Positions 34,743 to 46,909 of a stretch of 64,000 bases of DNA are shown one piece after another. Source of the stretch: Lepidurus packardi (taxonomy: Eukaryota > Arthropoda > Branchiopoda > Notostraca > Triopsidae); assembly GCA_023053545.1 (NCBI GenBank), contig JAKZAN010000143.1, positions 26,485 through 90,484 on the forward strand, written 5' to 3'. How positions within the stretch are numbered: position 1 is the stretch's first letter; each line of letters opens with the position of its first letter. The notes beneath the pieces were generated by a model. That model had not been told where the DNA came from and did no database searches. It saw only the letters and a program-made list of their open reading frames with translations. A program made the position numbers and the translations under genes.

Positions 34743-34949
34743 CTGCCTGATAATCTAGCCAATTAATCCAAACCAGTGAAACAAAAACAAAAGCTGAAAA
34801 CAGTGTAACTTTTGAGAGTCTAATGGGATCTTTCCAGATTAATCCGTTTCTTAACAACAGTGATATGGATTTCACAGAAAGACACCTCTGCTTTCACAGA
34901 GCGATTTGACACACGTCTGCCTTGACACACTGCCTTGACACACTCTGTC
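34743..34949 (-). promoter_or_regulatory. 5' UTR / presumed internal promoter of non-LTR copy 2
   Basis: About 207 bp of unique, non-satellite sequence upstream of ORF1. Elements of this type carry an internal RNA polymerase II promoter here, but I see no clear initiator or downstream motif. The extreme 5' end has two perfect adjacent copies of a 13-mer (TGCCTTGACACAC on the + strand, 34918-34930 and 34931-34943) and a partial third copy at about 34906-34914. Confidence 0.7.
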
Positions 34950-35040
34950 CTGGTTTAAACTTGTTTATACTAGTTCAACTTGGTTTACACTGGTTTACAC
35001 AGGTCTAAACTGTTTTAAACTAGTTTATAAACTTTTTCAT

Positions 35041-38000
35041 ACCGGTGTAAACAGGTCAAAACTGGTTCTATATGGTATAAACTGGTTTACACAGGTCTAA
35101 ACTGGTTTAAACTGGTTTATACTAGTTCAAACTGGTTTAAATTTTTTTTAACAGTTCTAAGCTTCTTTAAGCTAGTTTATAAACTGGTTTAAACCGTTTT
35201 TAACTGGCTTAAACTGGGTTAAACTAGGCCTAAACAGGTCTAAACTGGTTTAAACTAGTTTATTAACTGTTTTACACTGGTCTAAACTTGTTTCTACTAG
35301 TTCAAACTGGTTTGAACTGGTTTACACAGGTCTAAACTGGTTTAAGCCAGTTTATAAACTGGTTTGCTTAAACTGGTTTATACTAGTTCGAACTTGTTTA
35401 AACCGGTTAAAACTGGCTTAATCTGGTTTAAACTGTTTAAAACTAGATTATAAACTGGTCTATACCGGTGTAAACAGGTCTAAACTGGTTTTATCTGGTA
35501 TAAACTGGTTTACACAGGTCTAAACTGGTTTAAACTGGTTTATACTAGTTCAAACTGGTTTAAATTTTTTTACAGGTCTAAACTTGTTTAAACTAGTTTA
35601 TAAACTGGTTTAAACTAGTTTTAACTCTGCTAAAACTGGTTTCAACTGGATTAAGCTGGTTTAAACTAGTTTAAACCCGTTAAAAAACTGGATTAGACCG
35701 GTTTTAACTGGCTTAAACTGGTTTAATCTGGTTTAAACAGGTCTAAACTTGTTTAAACTAGTTTATAAACTGGTTTAAACTAGTTTATAAACTGGTTTAA
35801 ACTAGTTTATAAACTGGTTTAAACTGGTGGAAACAGTTCGAAACTGGATTTTACTGGTTTAAACTGGTTAACACAGGTTGAAACTGGTTTAAGGTTGTTT
35901 ATAAACTGGTTTATACTAGTTCAGACTGGTTTAAACTGGTTAACACAGGTCGAAACTGGTTTAAGGTAGTTTATAAACTGGTTTATTCTAGTTCAAACTG
36001 GTTTAAACCAGTTAAACAGATCTTATCTGGTTTAAACTAGTTTATGAACTGGTTTTAACTGGTTTAAACTGGTGTAAACTGGTATAAACTGGTTCAAAAA
36101 GGTATAAACTGGTTTAATATAGTTTATAAACGGCTTTGAACTGGTTTAAACCGGTTTAAACCGGTTAAAATAGTTTAAAAACTGGCTTAAACTGGTTTTA
36201 ACTGGTTTAAGCAGGTCTAAACTGGTTTAAACTAGTTTATAAACTTTTTTAAACTGGTTTATACTAGTTCAAACTGGTTTAAACTGGTTTACACATGTCT
36301 AAACTGGTTTAAGCTAGTTTATAAACTGGTTTGTTTAAACTGGTTTATACTAGTTCAAACTGGTTTAAACCGGTTAAGACTGGATTAATCTGGTTTAAAC
36401 TGGTTAAAACTAGATTATAAACTGGTTTATACCGGTAACTGGTCTAAACTGGTTTTAACTGGTATAAACTGGTTTACACAAGTCTAAACTGGTTTAAACT
36501 GGTTTATACTAGTTCAAGCTGGTTTAAATTTTTTAACAGGTCTAAGCTTGTTTAAACTAGTTTATAAACTGGTTGAAACCTTTTTTAACTTGCTTAAACT
36601 GGTTTAAACCAGGCCTAAACAGGTCTAAACTGGTTTAAACTAGTTTATTAACTGTGTTACACTGGTTTAAACTTGTTTATACTAGTTCAAACTGGTTTAA
36701 ACTGGTTTACGCATGTCTAAACTGGTTTAAGCTAGTTCATAAACTGGTTTGTTTAAACTGGTTTACACATGTCTAAACTGGTTTAAGCTAGTTTATAAAC
36801 TGGTTTGTTTAAACTGGTTTATACTAGTTCAAACTGGTTTAAACCGGTTAAGACTGGCTTAATCTGTTTTAAACTGGTTAAAACTAGATTATAAACTGGT
36901 TTATACCGGTGTAAACAGGTCTAAACTGGTTTTAACTGGTATAAACTGGTTTACACAAGTCTAAACTGGTTTAAACTGGTTTATACTAGTTCAAGCTGGT
37001 TTAAATTTTTTTAACAGGTCTAAGCTTGTTTAAATTAGTTTATAAACTGGTTGAAACCTTTTTTAACTTGCTTAAACTGGTTTAAACCAGGCCTAAACAG
37101 GTCTAAACTGGTTTAAACTAGTTTATTAACTGGTTTAAACTAGTTTATAAACAGGTTTAAACTGGTGTAAACAGTTCTAAACTGGATTTAACTGGTTTAA
37201 ACTGGTTTAAACTGGTTAACACAGGTTGAAACTGGTTTCAGGTAGTTTATAAACTGGTTTATACTAGTTCAGACTGGTTTAAACCGGTTTAAACAGGTCT
37301 AATGATTTAAACTAGATTGTAAACGGGTTTAAACTGGTTTAAACTGGTTTATTCTAGTTCAAACTGGTTTAAACCGGTTAAACAGGTGTGATCTGGTTTA
37401 AACTAGTTTATGAACTGGTTTTAACTGGTTTAAACTGTTGTAACTGGTTTAAACTGGTGTAAAATGGTTTAAACTGGTGTAAACTGGTTTAAACTGGTTC
37501 AAACTGGTTCAAAAATTTATAAACTGGTTTAATATAGTTTATAAACGGGTTTGAACTGGTTTAAACCGGTTTAAACCGGTTTAAACCGGTTAAAATAGTT
37601 TAAAAACTGGCTTAAACTGGTTTAAACTGGTTTAAGCAGGTCTAAACTGGTTTAAACTAGTTTGTAAACTGTTTTAAACTGGTTTATACTAGTTCAAACT
37701 GGTTTAAACTGGTTTATACAGGTCTAAACTGGTTTAAGCTAGTTTATAAACTGGTTTGTTTAAACTGGTTTATACTATTTCAAACTGGTTTAAACCGGTT
37801 AAAACTGGCTTAATCTGGTTTAAACTGGTTAAAACTAGATTATAAACTGGTTCATACCGGTGTAAACAGGTCTAAACTGGTTTTAACTGGTATTAACTGG
37901 TTTACACAAGTCTAAACTGGTTTAAACTGGCTTATACTAATTCAAACTGGTCAAAATTTTTTAACAGGTCTAAGCTTGTTTAAACTAGTTAAAAAACTGG

Positions 38001-39790
38001 TTGAACCCTTTTTAACTTGCTTAAACTGGTTTAAACCAGGCCTAAACAGGTCTAAACTGGTTTAAACTAGTTTATTAACTGTTTTACACTGGTTTAAACT
38101 GGTTTATACTAGTTCAAACTGGTATAAACTGGTTTATTCAGGTCTAAACTGGTTTAAGCTAGTTTATAAACTGGTTTGTCTAAACTGGTTTATACTAGTT
38201 CAAACTGGTTTAAACTGGTTAAAACTGGCTTAATATGGTTTAAACTGGTTAAAACTAGATTATAAACTGGTTTATACCGGTGTTAACAGGTCTAAACTGG
38301 TTTTAACTGGTATAAACTGGTTTACACAGGTCTAAACTGGCTTATACTAGTTCAAACTGGTTTAAATTTTTTTTAACAGGTCTAAGCTTGTTTAAAATAG
38401 TTTATAAACTGGTTTAAACCCTTTTTAACTGGCTTAAACTGGTTTAAACCAGGCCTAAACAGGTCTAAACTGGTTTAAACTAGTTTATTAACTGGTTTAC
38501 ACTGGTTTAAACTTGTTTATACTAGTTCAAACTGGTTTCAATTGGTTTACACAGGTCTAAACTGGTTTAAGCTAGTTTATAAACTGGTTTATACCGGTGT
38601 AAACAGGTCTAAACTGGTTCTATATGGTATAAACTTGTTTACACAGGTCTAAACTGGTTTAAACTGATTTATACTAGTTCAAACTGGTTTAAATTTTTTT
38701 TAACAGGTCTAAGCTTCTTTAAGCTAGTTTATAAACTGGTTTAAACCGTTTTTAACTGGCTTAAACTGGGTTAAACTAGGCCTAAACAGGTCTAAACTGG
38801 TTTAAACTAGTTTATTAACTGTTTTACACTGGTCTAAACTTGTTTCTACTAGTTCAAACTGGTTTAAACTGGTTTACACAGGTCTAAACTGGCTTAAGCC
38901 AGTTTATAAACTGGTTTGCTTAAACTGGTTTATACTAGTTCGAACTTGTTTAAACAGGTTAAAACTGGCTTAATCTGGTTTAAACTGGTTAAAACTAGAT
39001 TATAAACTGGTCTATACCGGTGTAAACAGGTCTAAACTGGTTTTAACTGGTATAAACTGGTTTACACAGGTGTAAACTGGTTTAAACTGGTTTATACTAG
39101 TTCAAACTGGTTTAAATTTTTTTACAGGTCTAAACTTGTTTAAACTAGTTTATAGACTGGTTTAAACTAGTTTTAACTCTGCTAAAACTGGTTTCAACTG
39201 GATTAAGCTGGTTTAAACTAGTTTAAACCCGTTAGAAAACTGGATTAGACCGGTTTTAACTGGCTTAAACTGGTTTAATCTGGTTTAAACAGGTCTAAAC
39301 TTGTTTAAACTAGTTTATAAACTGGTTTAAACTAGTTTATAAACTGGTTTAAACTAGTTTATAAACTGGTTTAAACTAGTTTATAAACTGTTTTAAACTG
39401 GTGTAAACAGTTCTAAACTGGATTTTACTGGTTTAAACTGGTTAACACAGGTTGAAACTGGTTTAAGGTTGTTTATAAACTGGTTTATACTAGTTCAGAC
39501 TGGTTTAAACTGGTTAACACAGGTCGAAACTGGTTTAAGGTAGTTTATAAACTGGTTTATTCTAGTTCAAACTGGTTTAAACCGGTTAAACAGATCTTAT
39601 CTGGTTTAAACTAGTTTATGAACTGGTTTTAACTGGTTTAAACTGGTGTAAACTGGTTTAAACTGGTTCAGAAAGGTATAAACTGGTTTAATATAGTTTA
39701 TAAACGGCTTTGAACTCGTTTAAACCGGTTTATACCGGTTAAAATAGTTTAAAAACTGGCTTAAACTGGTTTTAACTGGTTTAAGCAGGT
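35041..39790 (+). repeat. 3.55 kb segmental duplication within satellite C
   Basis: The block from about 35041 to 36200 recurs at about 38593-39790. Shared rare variants sit 3,552 bp apart: CTATATGGTATAAAC at 35068 and 38620, and GCTTAAACTGGTTTATACTA (with TTCGAACTTG after it) at 35366 and 38918. The offset rises to about 3,574 bp after one extra repeat of a CTAGTTTATAAACTGG-type unit in the second copy. Confidence 0.8.
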
Positions 39791-42700
39791 CTAAACTGGT
39801 TTAAGCTAGTTTATAAACTGGTTTATACCGGTGTGAACAGGTCTAAACTGGTTTTAACTGGTATAGACTGGTTTACACAGGTCTAAGCTGGTTTAAACTG
39901 GTTTATACTAGTTCAAACTGGTTTAAATTTTTTTGACAGGTCTAAACTAGTTTATAAACTGGTTTAAACTAGTTTTAACTGGCTAAACTGGTTTCAACTG
40001 GATTAAACTGGTTTAGACTAGTTTAAACCCGTTAAAAAACTGGATTAAACCGGTTTTAACTGGCTTAAACTGTTTTAATCTGGTTTAAACAGGTCTGAAC
40101 TTGTTTAAACTAGTTTATAAACTGGTTAAAACTAGTTTATAAACTGGTTTAAACTGGTGTAAACAGTTCTAAACTGGATTTAACTGGTTTAAGCTGGTTT
40201 AAACTGGTTAACACAGGTCGAAACTGGTTTCAGGTAGTTTATAAACTGGTATATACTAGTTCAGACTGGTTTAAACCGGTTTAAACAGGTCTAATGATTT
40301 AAACTAGATTGTAAACGGGTTTAAACTGGTTTAAACTGGTTTATTCTAGTTCAAACTGGTTTAAACCGGTTAAACAGGTCTGATCTGGTTTAAAGTAGTT
40401 TATGAACTGGTTTTAACTGATTTAAACTGGTGTAAACTGGTTTAAACTGGTGTAAAATGGTTTAAACTGGTGTAAACTGATTTAAACTGGTTTAAACTGG
40501 TTCAAAAATTTATAAACTGGTTTAATATAGTTGGTAAACGGGTTTGAACTGGTTTAAACCGGTTTAAACCGGTTAAAATAGTTTAAAAACTGGCTTAAAC
40601 TGGTTTAAACTGGTTTAAACTGGTTTAAGCAGGTCTAAACTGGTTTAAGCTAGTTTATAAACTGGTTTATACCGGTGTAAACAGGTCTAAACTGGTTTTA
40701 ACTGGTATAGACTGGTTTACACAGGTCTAAGCTGGTTTAAACTGGTTTATACTAGTTCAAACTGGTTTAAATTTTTTTGACAGGTCTAAACTAGTTTATA
40801 AACTGGTTTAAAGTAGTTTTAACTGGATTAAACTGGTTTAAACTAGTTTAAACCCGTTAAAAAACTGGATTAAACCGGTTTTAACTGGCTTAAACTGGTT
40901 TAATCTGGTTTAAACAGGTCTGAACTTGTTTAAACTAGTTTATAAACTGGTTTAAACTAGTTTATAAACTGGTTTAAACTGGTGTAAACAGTTCTAAACT
41001 GGATTTAACTGGTTTAAACTGGTTTAAACTGGTTAACACAGGTCGAAACTGGTTTCAGGTAGTTTATAAACTGGTTTATACTAGTTCAGACTGAATTAAA
41101 CCGGTTTACACAGGTCTAGTGATTTAAAATAGATTGTAAACGGTTTTAAACTGGTTTAAACTGGTTTAAACTGGTTTATTCTAGTTCAAACTGGTTTAAA
41201 CCGGTTAAACAGGTCTGATCTGGTTTAAACTAGTTTATGAACTGGTTTTAACTGGTTTAAACTGGTGTAAACTGGTTTAAACTGGTGTAAAATGGTTTAA
41301 ACTGGTGTAAACTGGTTTAAACTGGTTCAAACTGGTTCAAAAATTTATAAACTGGTTTAATATAGTTTATAAACGGGTTTGAACTGGTTTAAACCGGTTT
41401 AAACCGGTTAAAATAGTTTAAAAACTGGCTTAAACTGGTTTAAACTGGTTTAAGCAGGTCTAAACTGGTTTAAACTAGTTTATAAACTGTTTTAAACTGG
41501 TTTATACTAGTTCAAACTGGTTTAAACTGGTTTACACATGTCTAAACTGGTTTAAGCTAGTTTATAAACTGGTTTGTTTAAACTGGTTTATACTAGTTCA
41601 AACTGGTTTAAACCGGTTAAGACTGGATTAATCTGGTTTAAACTGGTTAAAACTAGATTATAAACTGGTTTATACCGGTGTAAACAGGTCTAAACTGGTT
41701 TTAACTGGTATAAACTGGTTTACACAAGTCTAAACTGGTTTAAACTGGTTTATACTAGTTCAAGCTGGTTTAAATTTTTTAACAGGTCTAAGCTTGTTTA
41801 AACTAGTTTATAAACTGGTTGAAACCTTTTTTAACTTGCTTAAACTGGTTTAAACCAGGCCTAAACAGGTCTAAACTGGTTTAAACTAGTTTATTAACTG
41901 TGTTACACTGGTTTAAACTTGTTTATACTAGTTCAAACCGGTTTAAACTGGTTTACGCATGTCTAAACTGGTTTAAGCTAGTTCATAAACTGGTTTGTTT
42001 AAACTGGTTTACACATGTCTAAACTGGTTTAAGCTAGTTTATAAACTGGTTTGTTTAAACTGGTTTATACTAGTTCAAACTGGTTTAAACCGGTTAAGAC
42101 TGGCTTAATCTGTTTTAAACTGGTTAAAACTAGATTATAAACTGGTTTATACCGGTGTAAACAGGTCTAAACTGGTTTTAACTGGTATAAACTGGTTTAC
42201 ACAAGTCTAAACTGGTTTAAACTGGTTTATACTAGTTCAAGCTGGTTTAAATTTTTTTAACAGGTCTAAGCTTGTTTAAATTAGTTTATAAACTGGTTGA
42301 AACCTTTTTTAACTTGCTTAAACTGGTTTAAACCAGGCCTAAACAGGTCTAAACTGGTTTAAACTAGTTTTTTAACTGGTTTAAACTAGTTTATAAACAG
42401 GTTTAAACTGGTGTAAACAGTTCTAAACTGGATTTAACTGGTTTAAACTGGTTTAAACTGGTTAACACAGGTTGAAACTGGTTTCAGGTAGTTTATAAAC
42501 TGGTTTATACTAGTTCAGACTGGTTTAAACCGGTTTAAACAGGTCTAATGATTTAAACTAGATTGTAAACGGGTTTAAACTGGTTTAAACTGGTTTATTC
42601 TAGTTCAAACTGGTTTAAACCGGTTAAACAGGTGTGATCTGGTTTAAACTAGTTTATGAACTGGTTTTAACTGGTTTAAACTGGTGTAAACTGGTTTAAA

Positions 42701-42910
42701 ATGGTGTAAAATGGTTTAAACTGGTGTAAACTGGTTCAAACTGGTTCAAAAATTTATAAACTGGTTTAATATAGTTTCTAAACGGGTTTGAACTGGTTTA
42801 AACCGGTTTAAACCGGTTAAAATAGTTTAAAAACTGGCTTAAACTGGTTTAAACTGGTTTAAGCAGGTCTAAACTGGTTTATACTAGTTCAAACTGGTTT
42901 AAACTGGTTT

Positions 42911-45900
42911 ATACATGTCTAAACTGGTTTAAGCTAGTTTATAAACTGGTTTGTTTAAACTGGTTTATACTAGTTCAAACTGGTTTAAACCGGTTAAAAC
43001 TGGCTTAATCTGGTTTAAACTGGTTAAAACTAGATTATAAACTGGTTTATACCGGTGTAAACAGGTCTAAACTGGTTTTAACTGGTATCAACTGGTTTAC
43101 ACAAGTCTAAACTGGTTTAAACTGGTTTATACTAGTTCAAGCTGGTTTAAATTTTTTTAACAGGTCTAAGCTTGTTTAAACTAGTTTATAAACTGGTTGA
43201 AACCTTTTTTAACTTGCTTAAACTGGTTTAAACCAGGCCTAAACAGGTCTAAACTGGTTTAAACTAGTTTATTAACTGTGTTACACTGTTTAAACTTGTT
43301 TATACTGGTTTAAACTGGTTTACACATGTCTAAACTGGTTTAAGCTAGTTTATAAACTGGTTTGTTTAAATTGGTTTACACATGTCTAAACTGGTTTAAG
43401 CTAGTTTATAAACTGGTTTGTTTAAACTGGTTTATACTAGTTCAAACTGGTTTAAACCGGTTAAGACTGGCTTAATCTGGTTTAAACTGGTTAAAACTAG
43501 ATTATAAACTGGTTTATACCGGTGTAAACAGGTCTAAACTGGTTTTAACTGGTATAAACTGGTTTACACAAGTCTAAACTGGTTTAAACTGGTTTATACT
43601 AGTTCAAGCTGGTTTAAATTTTTTAACAGGTCTAAGCTTGTTTAAACTAGTTTATAAACTGGTTTATACTAGTTCAGACTGGTTTAAACCGGTTTAAACA
43701 GGTCTAATGATTTAAACTAGATTGTAAACGGGTTTAAACTGGTTTAAACTGGTTTATTCTAGTTCAAACTGGTTTAAACCGGTTAAACAGGTGTGATCTG
43801 GTTTAAACTAGTTTATGAACTGGTTTTAACTGGTTTAAACTGGTGTAAACTGGTTTAAAATGGTGTAAAATGGTTTAAACTGGTGTAAACTGGTTTAAAC
43901 TGGTTCAAACTGGTTCAAAAATTTATAAACTGGTTTAATATAGTTTAAAAACGGGTTTGAACTGGTTTAAACCGGTTTAAACCGGTTAAAATAGTTTAAA
44001 AACTGGCTTAAACTGGTTTAAACTGGTTTAAACTGGTTTAAGCAGGTCTAAACTGGTTTAAGCTAGTTTATAAACTGGTTTATACCGGTGTAAACAGGTC
44101 TTAACTGGTTTTAACTGGTATAGACTGGTTTACACAGGTCTAAGCTGGTTTAAACTGGTTTATACTAGTTCAAACTGGTTTAAATTTTTTTGACAGGTCT
44201 AAACTAGTTTATAAACTAGTTTAAACTAGTTTTAACTGGCTAAACTGGTTTCAACTGGATTAAACTGGCTTAAACTGGTTTAATCTGGTTTAAACAGGTC
44301 TGAACTTGTTTAAACTAGTTTATAAACTGGTTTAAACTAGTTTATAAACTGGTTTAAACTGGTGTAAACAGTTCTAAACTGGATTTAACTGGTTTAAACT
44401 GGTTTAAACTGGTTAACACAGGTCGAAACTGGTTTCAGGTAGTTTATAAACTGGTTTATACTAGTTCAGACTGGTTTAAACCGGTTAAACAGGTCTGATC
44501 TGGTTTAAACTAGTTTATGAACTGGTTTTAACTGGTTTAAACTGGTTTAAACTGGTGTAAAATAGTTTAAACTGGTGTAAACTGGTATAAACTGGTTCAA
44601 ACTGGTTCAAAAATTTATAAACTGGTTTAATATAGTTTCTAAACGGGTTTGAACTGGTTTAAACCGGTTTAAACCGGTTAAAATAGTTTAAAAACTGGCT
44701 TAAACTGGTTTAAACTGGTTTAAGCAGGTCTAAACTGGTTTAAACTAGTTTATAAACTGTTTTAAACTGGTTTATACTAGTTCAAACTGGTTTAAACTGG
44801 TTTAAACTAGTTTATAAACTGTTTTAAACTGGTTTATACTAGTTCAAACTGGTTTAAACTGGTTTATACATGTCTAAACTGGTTTAAGCTAGTTTATAAA
44901 CTGGTTTGTTTAAACTGGTTTATACTAGTTCAAACTGGTTTAAACCGGTTAAAACTGGCTTAATCTGGTTTAAACTGGTTAAAACTAGATTATAAACGGG
45001 TTTATACCGGTGTAAACAGGTCTAAACTGGTTTTAACTGGTATAAACTGGTTTACACAAGTCTAAACTGGTTTAAACTGGTTTATACTAGTTCAAGCTGG
45101 TTTAAATTTTTTTAACAGGTCTAAGCTTGTTTAAACTAGTTTATAAACTGGTTGAAACCTTTTTTAACTTGCTTAAACTGGTTTAAACCAGGCCTAAACA
45201 GGTCTAAACTGGTTTAAACTAGTTTATTAACTGTGTTACACTGTTTAAACTTGTTTATACTGGTTTAAACTGGTTTACACATGTCTAAACTGGTTTAAGC
45301 TAGTTTATAAACTGGTTTGTTTAAATTGGTTTACACATGTCTAAACTGGTTTAAGCTAGTTTATAAACTGGTTTGTTTAAACTGGTTTATACTAGTTCAA
45401 ACTGGTTTAAACCGGTTAAGACTGGCTTAATCTGGTTTAAACTGGTTAAAACTAGATTATAAACTGGTTTATACCGGTGTAAACAGGTCTAAACTGGTTT
45501 TAACTGGTATAAACTGGTTTACACAAGTCTAAACTGGTTTAAACTGGTTTATACTAGTTCAAGCTGGTTTAAATTTTTTAACAGGTCTAAGCTTGTTTAA
45601 ACTAGTTTATAAACTGGTTTATACTAGTTCAGACTGGTTTAAACCGGTTTAAACAGGTCTAATGATTTAAACTAGATTGTAAACGGGTTTAAACTGGTTT
45701 AAACTGGTTTATTCTAGTTCAAACTGGTTTAAACCGGTTAAACAGGTGTGATCTGGTTTAAACTAGTTTATGAACTGGTTTTAACTGGTTTAAACTGGTG
45801 TAAACTGGTTTAAAATGGTGTAAAATGGTTTAAACTGGTGTAAACTGGTTTAAACTGGTTCAAACTGGTTCAAAAATTTATAAACTGGTTTAATATAGTT

Positions 45901-46909
45901 TAAAAACGGGTTTGAACTGGTTTAAACCGGTTTAAACCGGTTAAAATAGTTTAAAAACTGGCTTAAACTGGTTTAAACTGGTTTAAACTGGTTTAAGCAG
46001 GTCTAAACTGGTTTAAGCTAGTTATAAACTGGTTTATACCGGTGTAAACAGGTCTTAACTGGTTTTAACTGGTATAGACTGGTTTACACAGGTCTAAGCT
46101 GGTTTAAACTGGTTTATACTAGTTCAAACTGGTTTAAATTTTTTTGACAGGTCTAAACTAGTTTATAAACTAGTTTAAACTAGTTTTAACTGGCTAAACT
46201 GGTTTCAACTGGATTAAACTGGCTTAAACTGGTTTAATCTGGTTTAAACAGGTCTGAACTTGTTTAAACTAGTTTATAAACTGGTTTAAACTAGTTTATA
46301 AACTGGTTTAAACTGGTGTAAACAGTTCTAAACTGGATTTAACTGGTTTAAACTGGTTTAAACTGGTTAACACAGGTCGAAACTGGTTTCAGGTAGTTTA
46401 TAAACTGGTTTATACTAGTTCAGACTGGTTTAAACCGGTTTAAACAGGTCTAATGATTTAAACTAGATTGTAAACGGGTTTAAACTGGTTTAAACTGGTT
46501 TATTCTAGTTCAAACTGGTTTAAACCGGTTAAACAGGTCTGATCTGGTTTAAACTAGTTTATGAACTGGTTTTAACTGGTTTAAACTGGTTTAAACTGGT
46601 GTAAAATAGTTTAAACCGGTGTAAACTGGTATAAACTGGTTCAAACTGGTTCAAAAATTTATAAACTGGTTTAATATAGTTTCTAAACGGGTTTGAACTG
46701 GTTTAAACCGGTTTAAACCGGTTAAAATAGTTTAAAAACTGGCTTAAACTGGTTTAAACTGGTTTAAGCAGGTCTAAACTGGTTTAAACTAGTTTATAAA
46801 CTGTTTTAAACTGGTTTATACTAGTTCAAACTGGTTTAAACTGGTTTAAACTAGTTTATAAACTGTTTTAAACTGGTTTATACTAGTTCAAACTGGTTTA
46901 AACTGGTTT
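42911..46909 (+). repeat. 1,955 bp tandem higher-order repeat in satellite C, two copies
   Basis: ATACATGTCTAAACTGG starts at 42911, 44866 and 46910. The first interval is 1,955 bp, confirmed by AAATTGGTTTACACATG (43368, 45323) and CTGTGTTACACTGTTTAAAC (43276, 45231). The second interval is 2,044 bp because the copy at 44866-46909 retains about 90 bp (around 46440-46530, with AACTAGATTGTAAACGGG) that is missing near 44485 in the first. Otherwise the copies look nearly identical. Confidence 0.85.

Larger units (their letters stand above)
30066..34949 (-). mobile_element. Non-LTR retrotransposon copy 2, full length
   Basis: A 4.88 kb element read on the minus strand: 5' UTR about 207 bp, ORF1 (463 aa), a 20-base overlap, ORF2 (1,053 aa), 3' UTR 120 bp and a 23 bp A-tail (30066-30088). 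Both frames are open and all catalytic motifs are present, so it could be active or recently active. An AP-type endonuclease at the N-terminus of ORF2, three CCHC knuckles in ORF1 and a CCHC-like motif after RT place it in the Jockey/I/R1 assemblage; I cannot assign the clade more closely. The left flank is reversed satellite C and the right flank is forward satellite C. The 5' boundary is set where CTGGTTTAAAC begins and could be off by a few bases. Confidence 0.95.
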
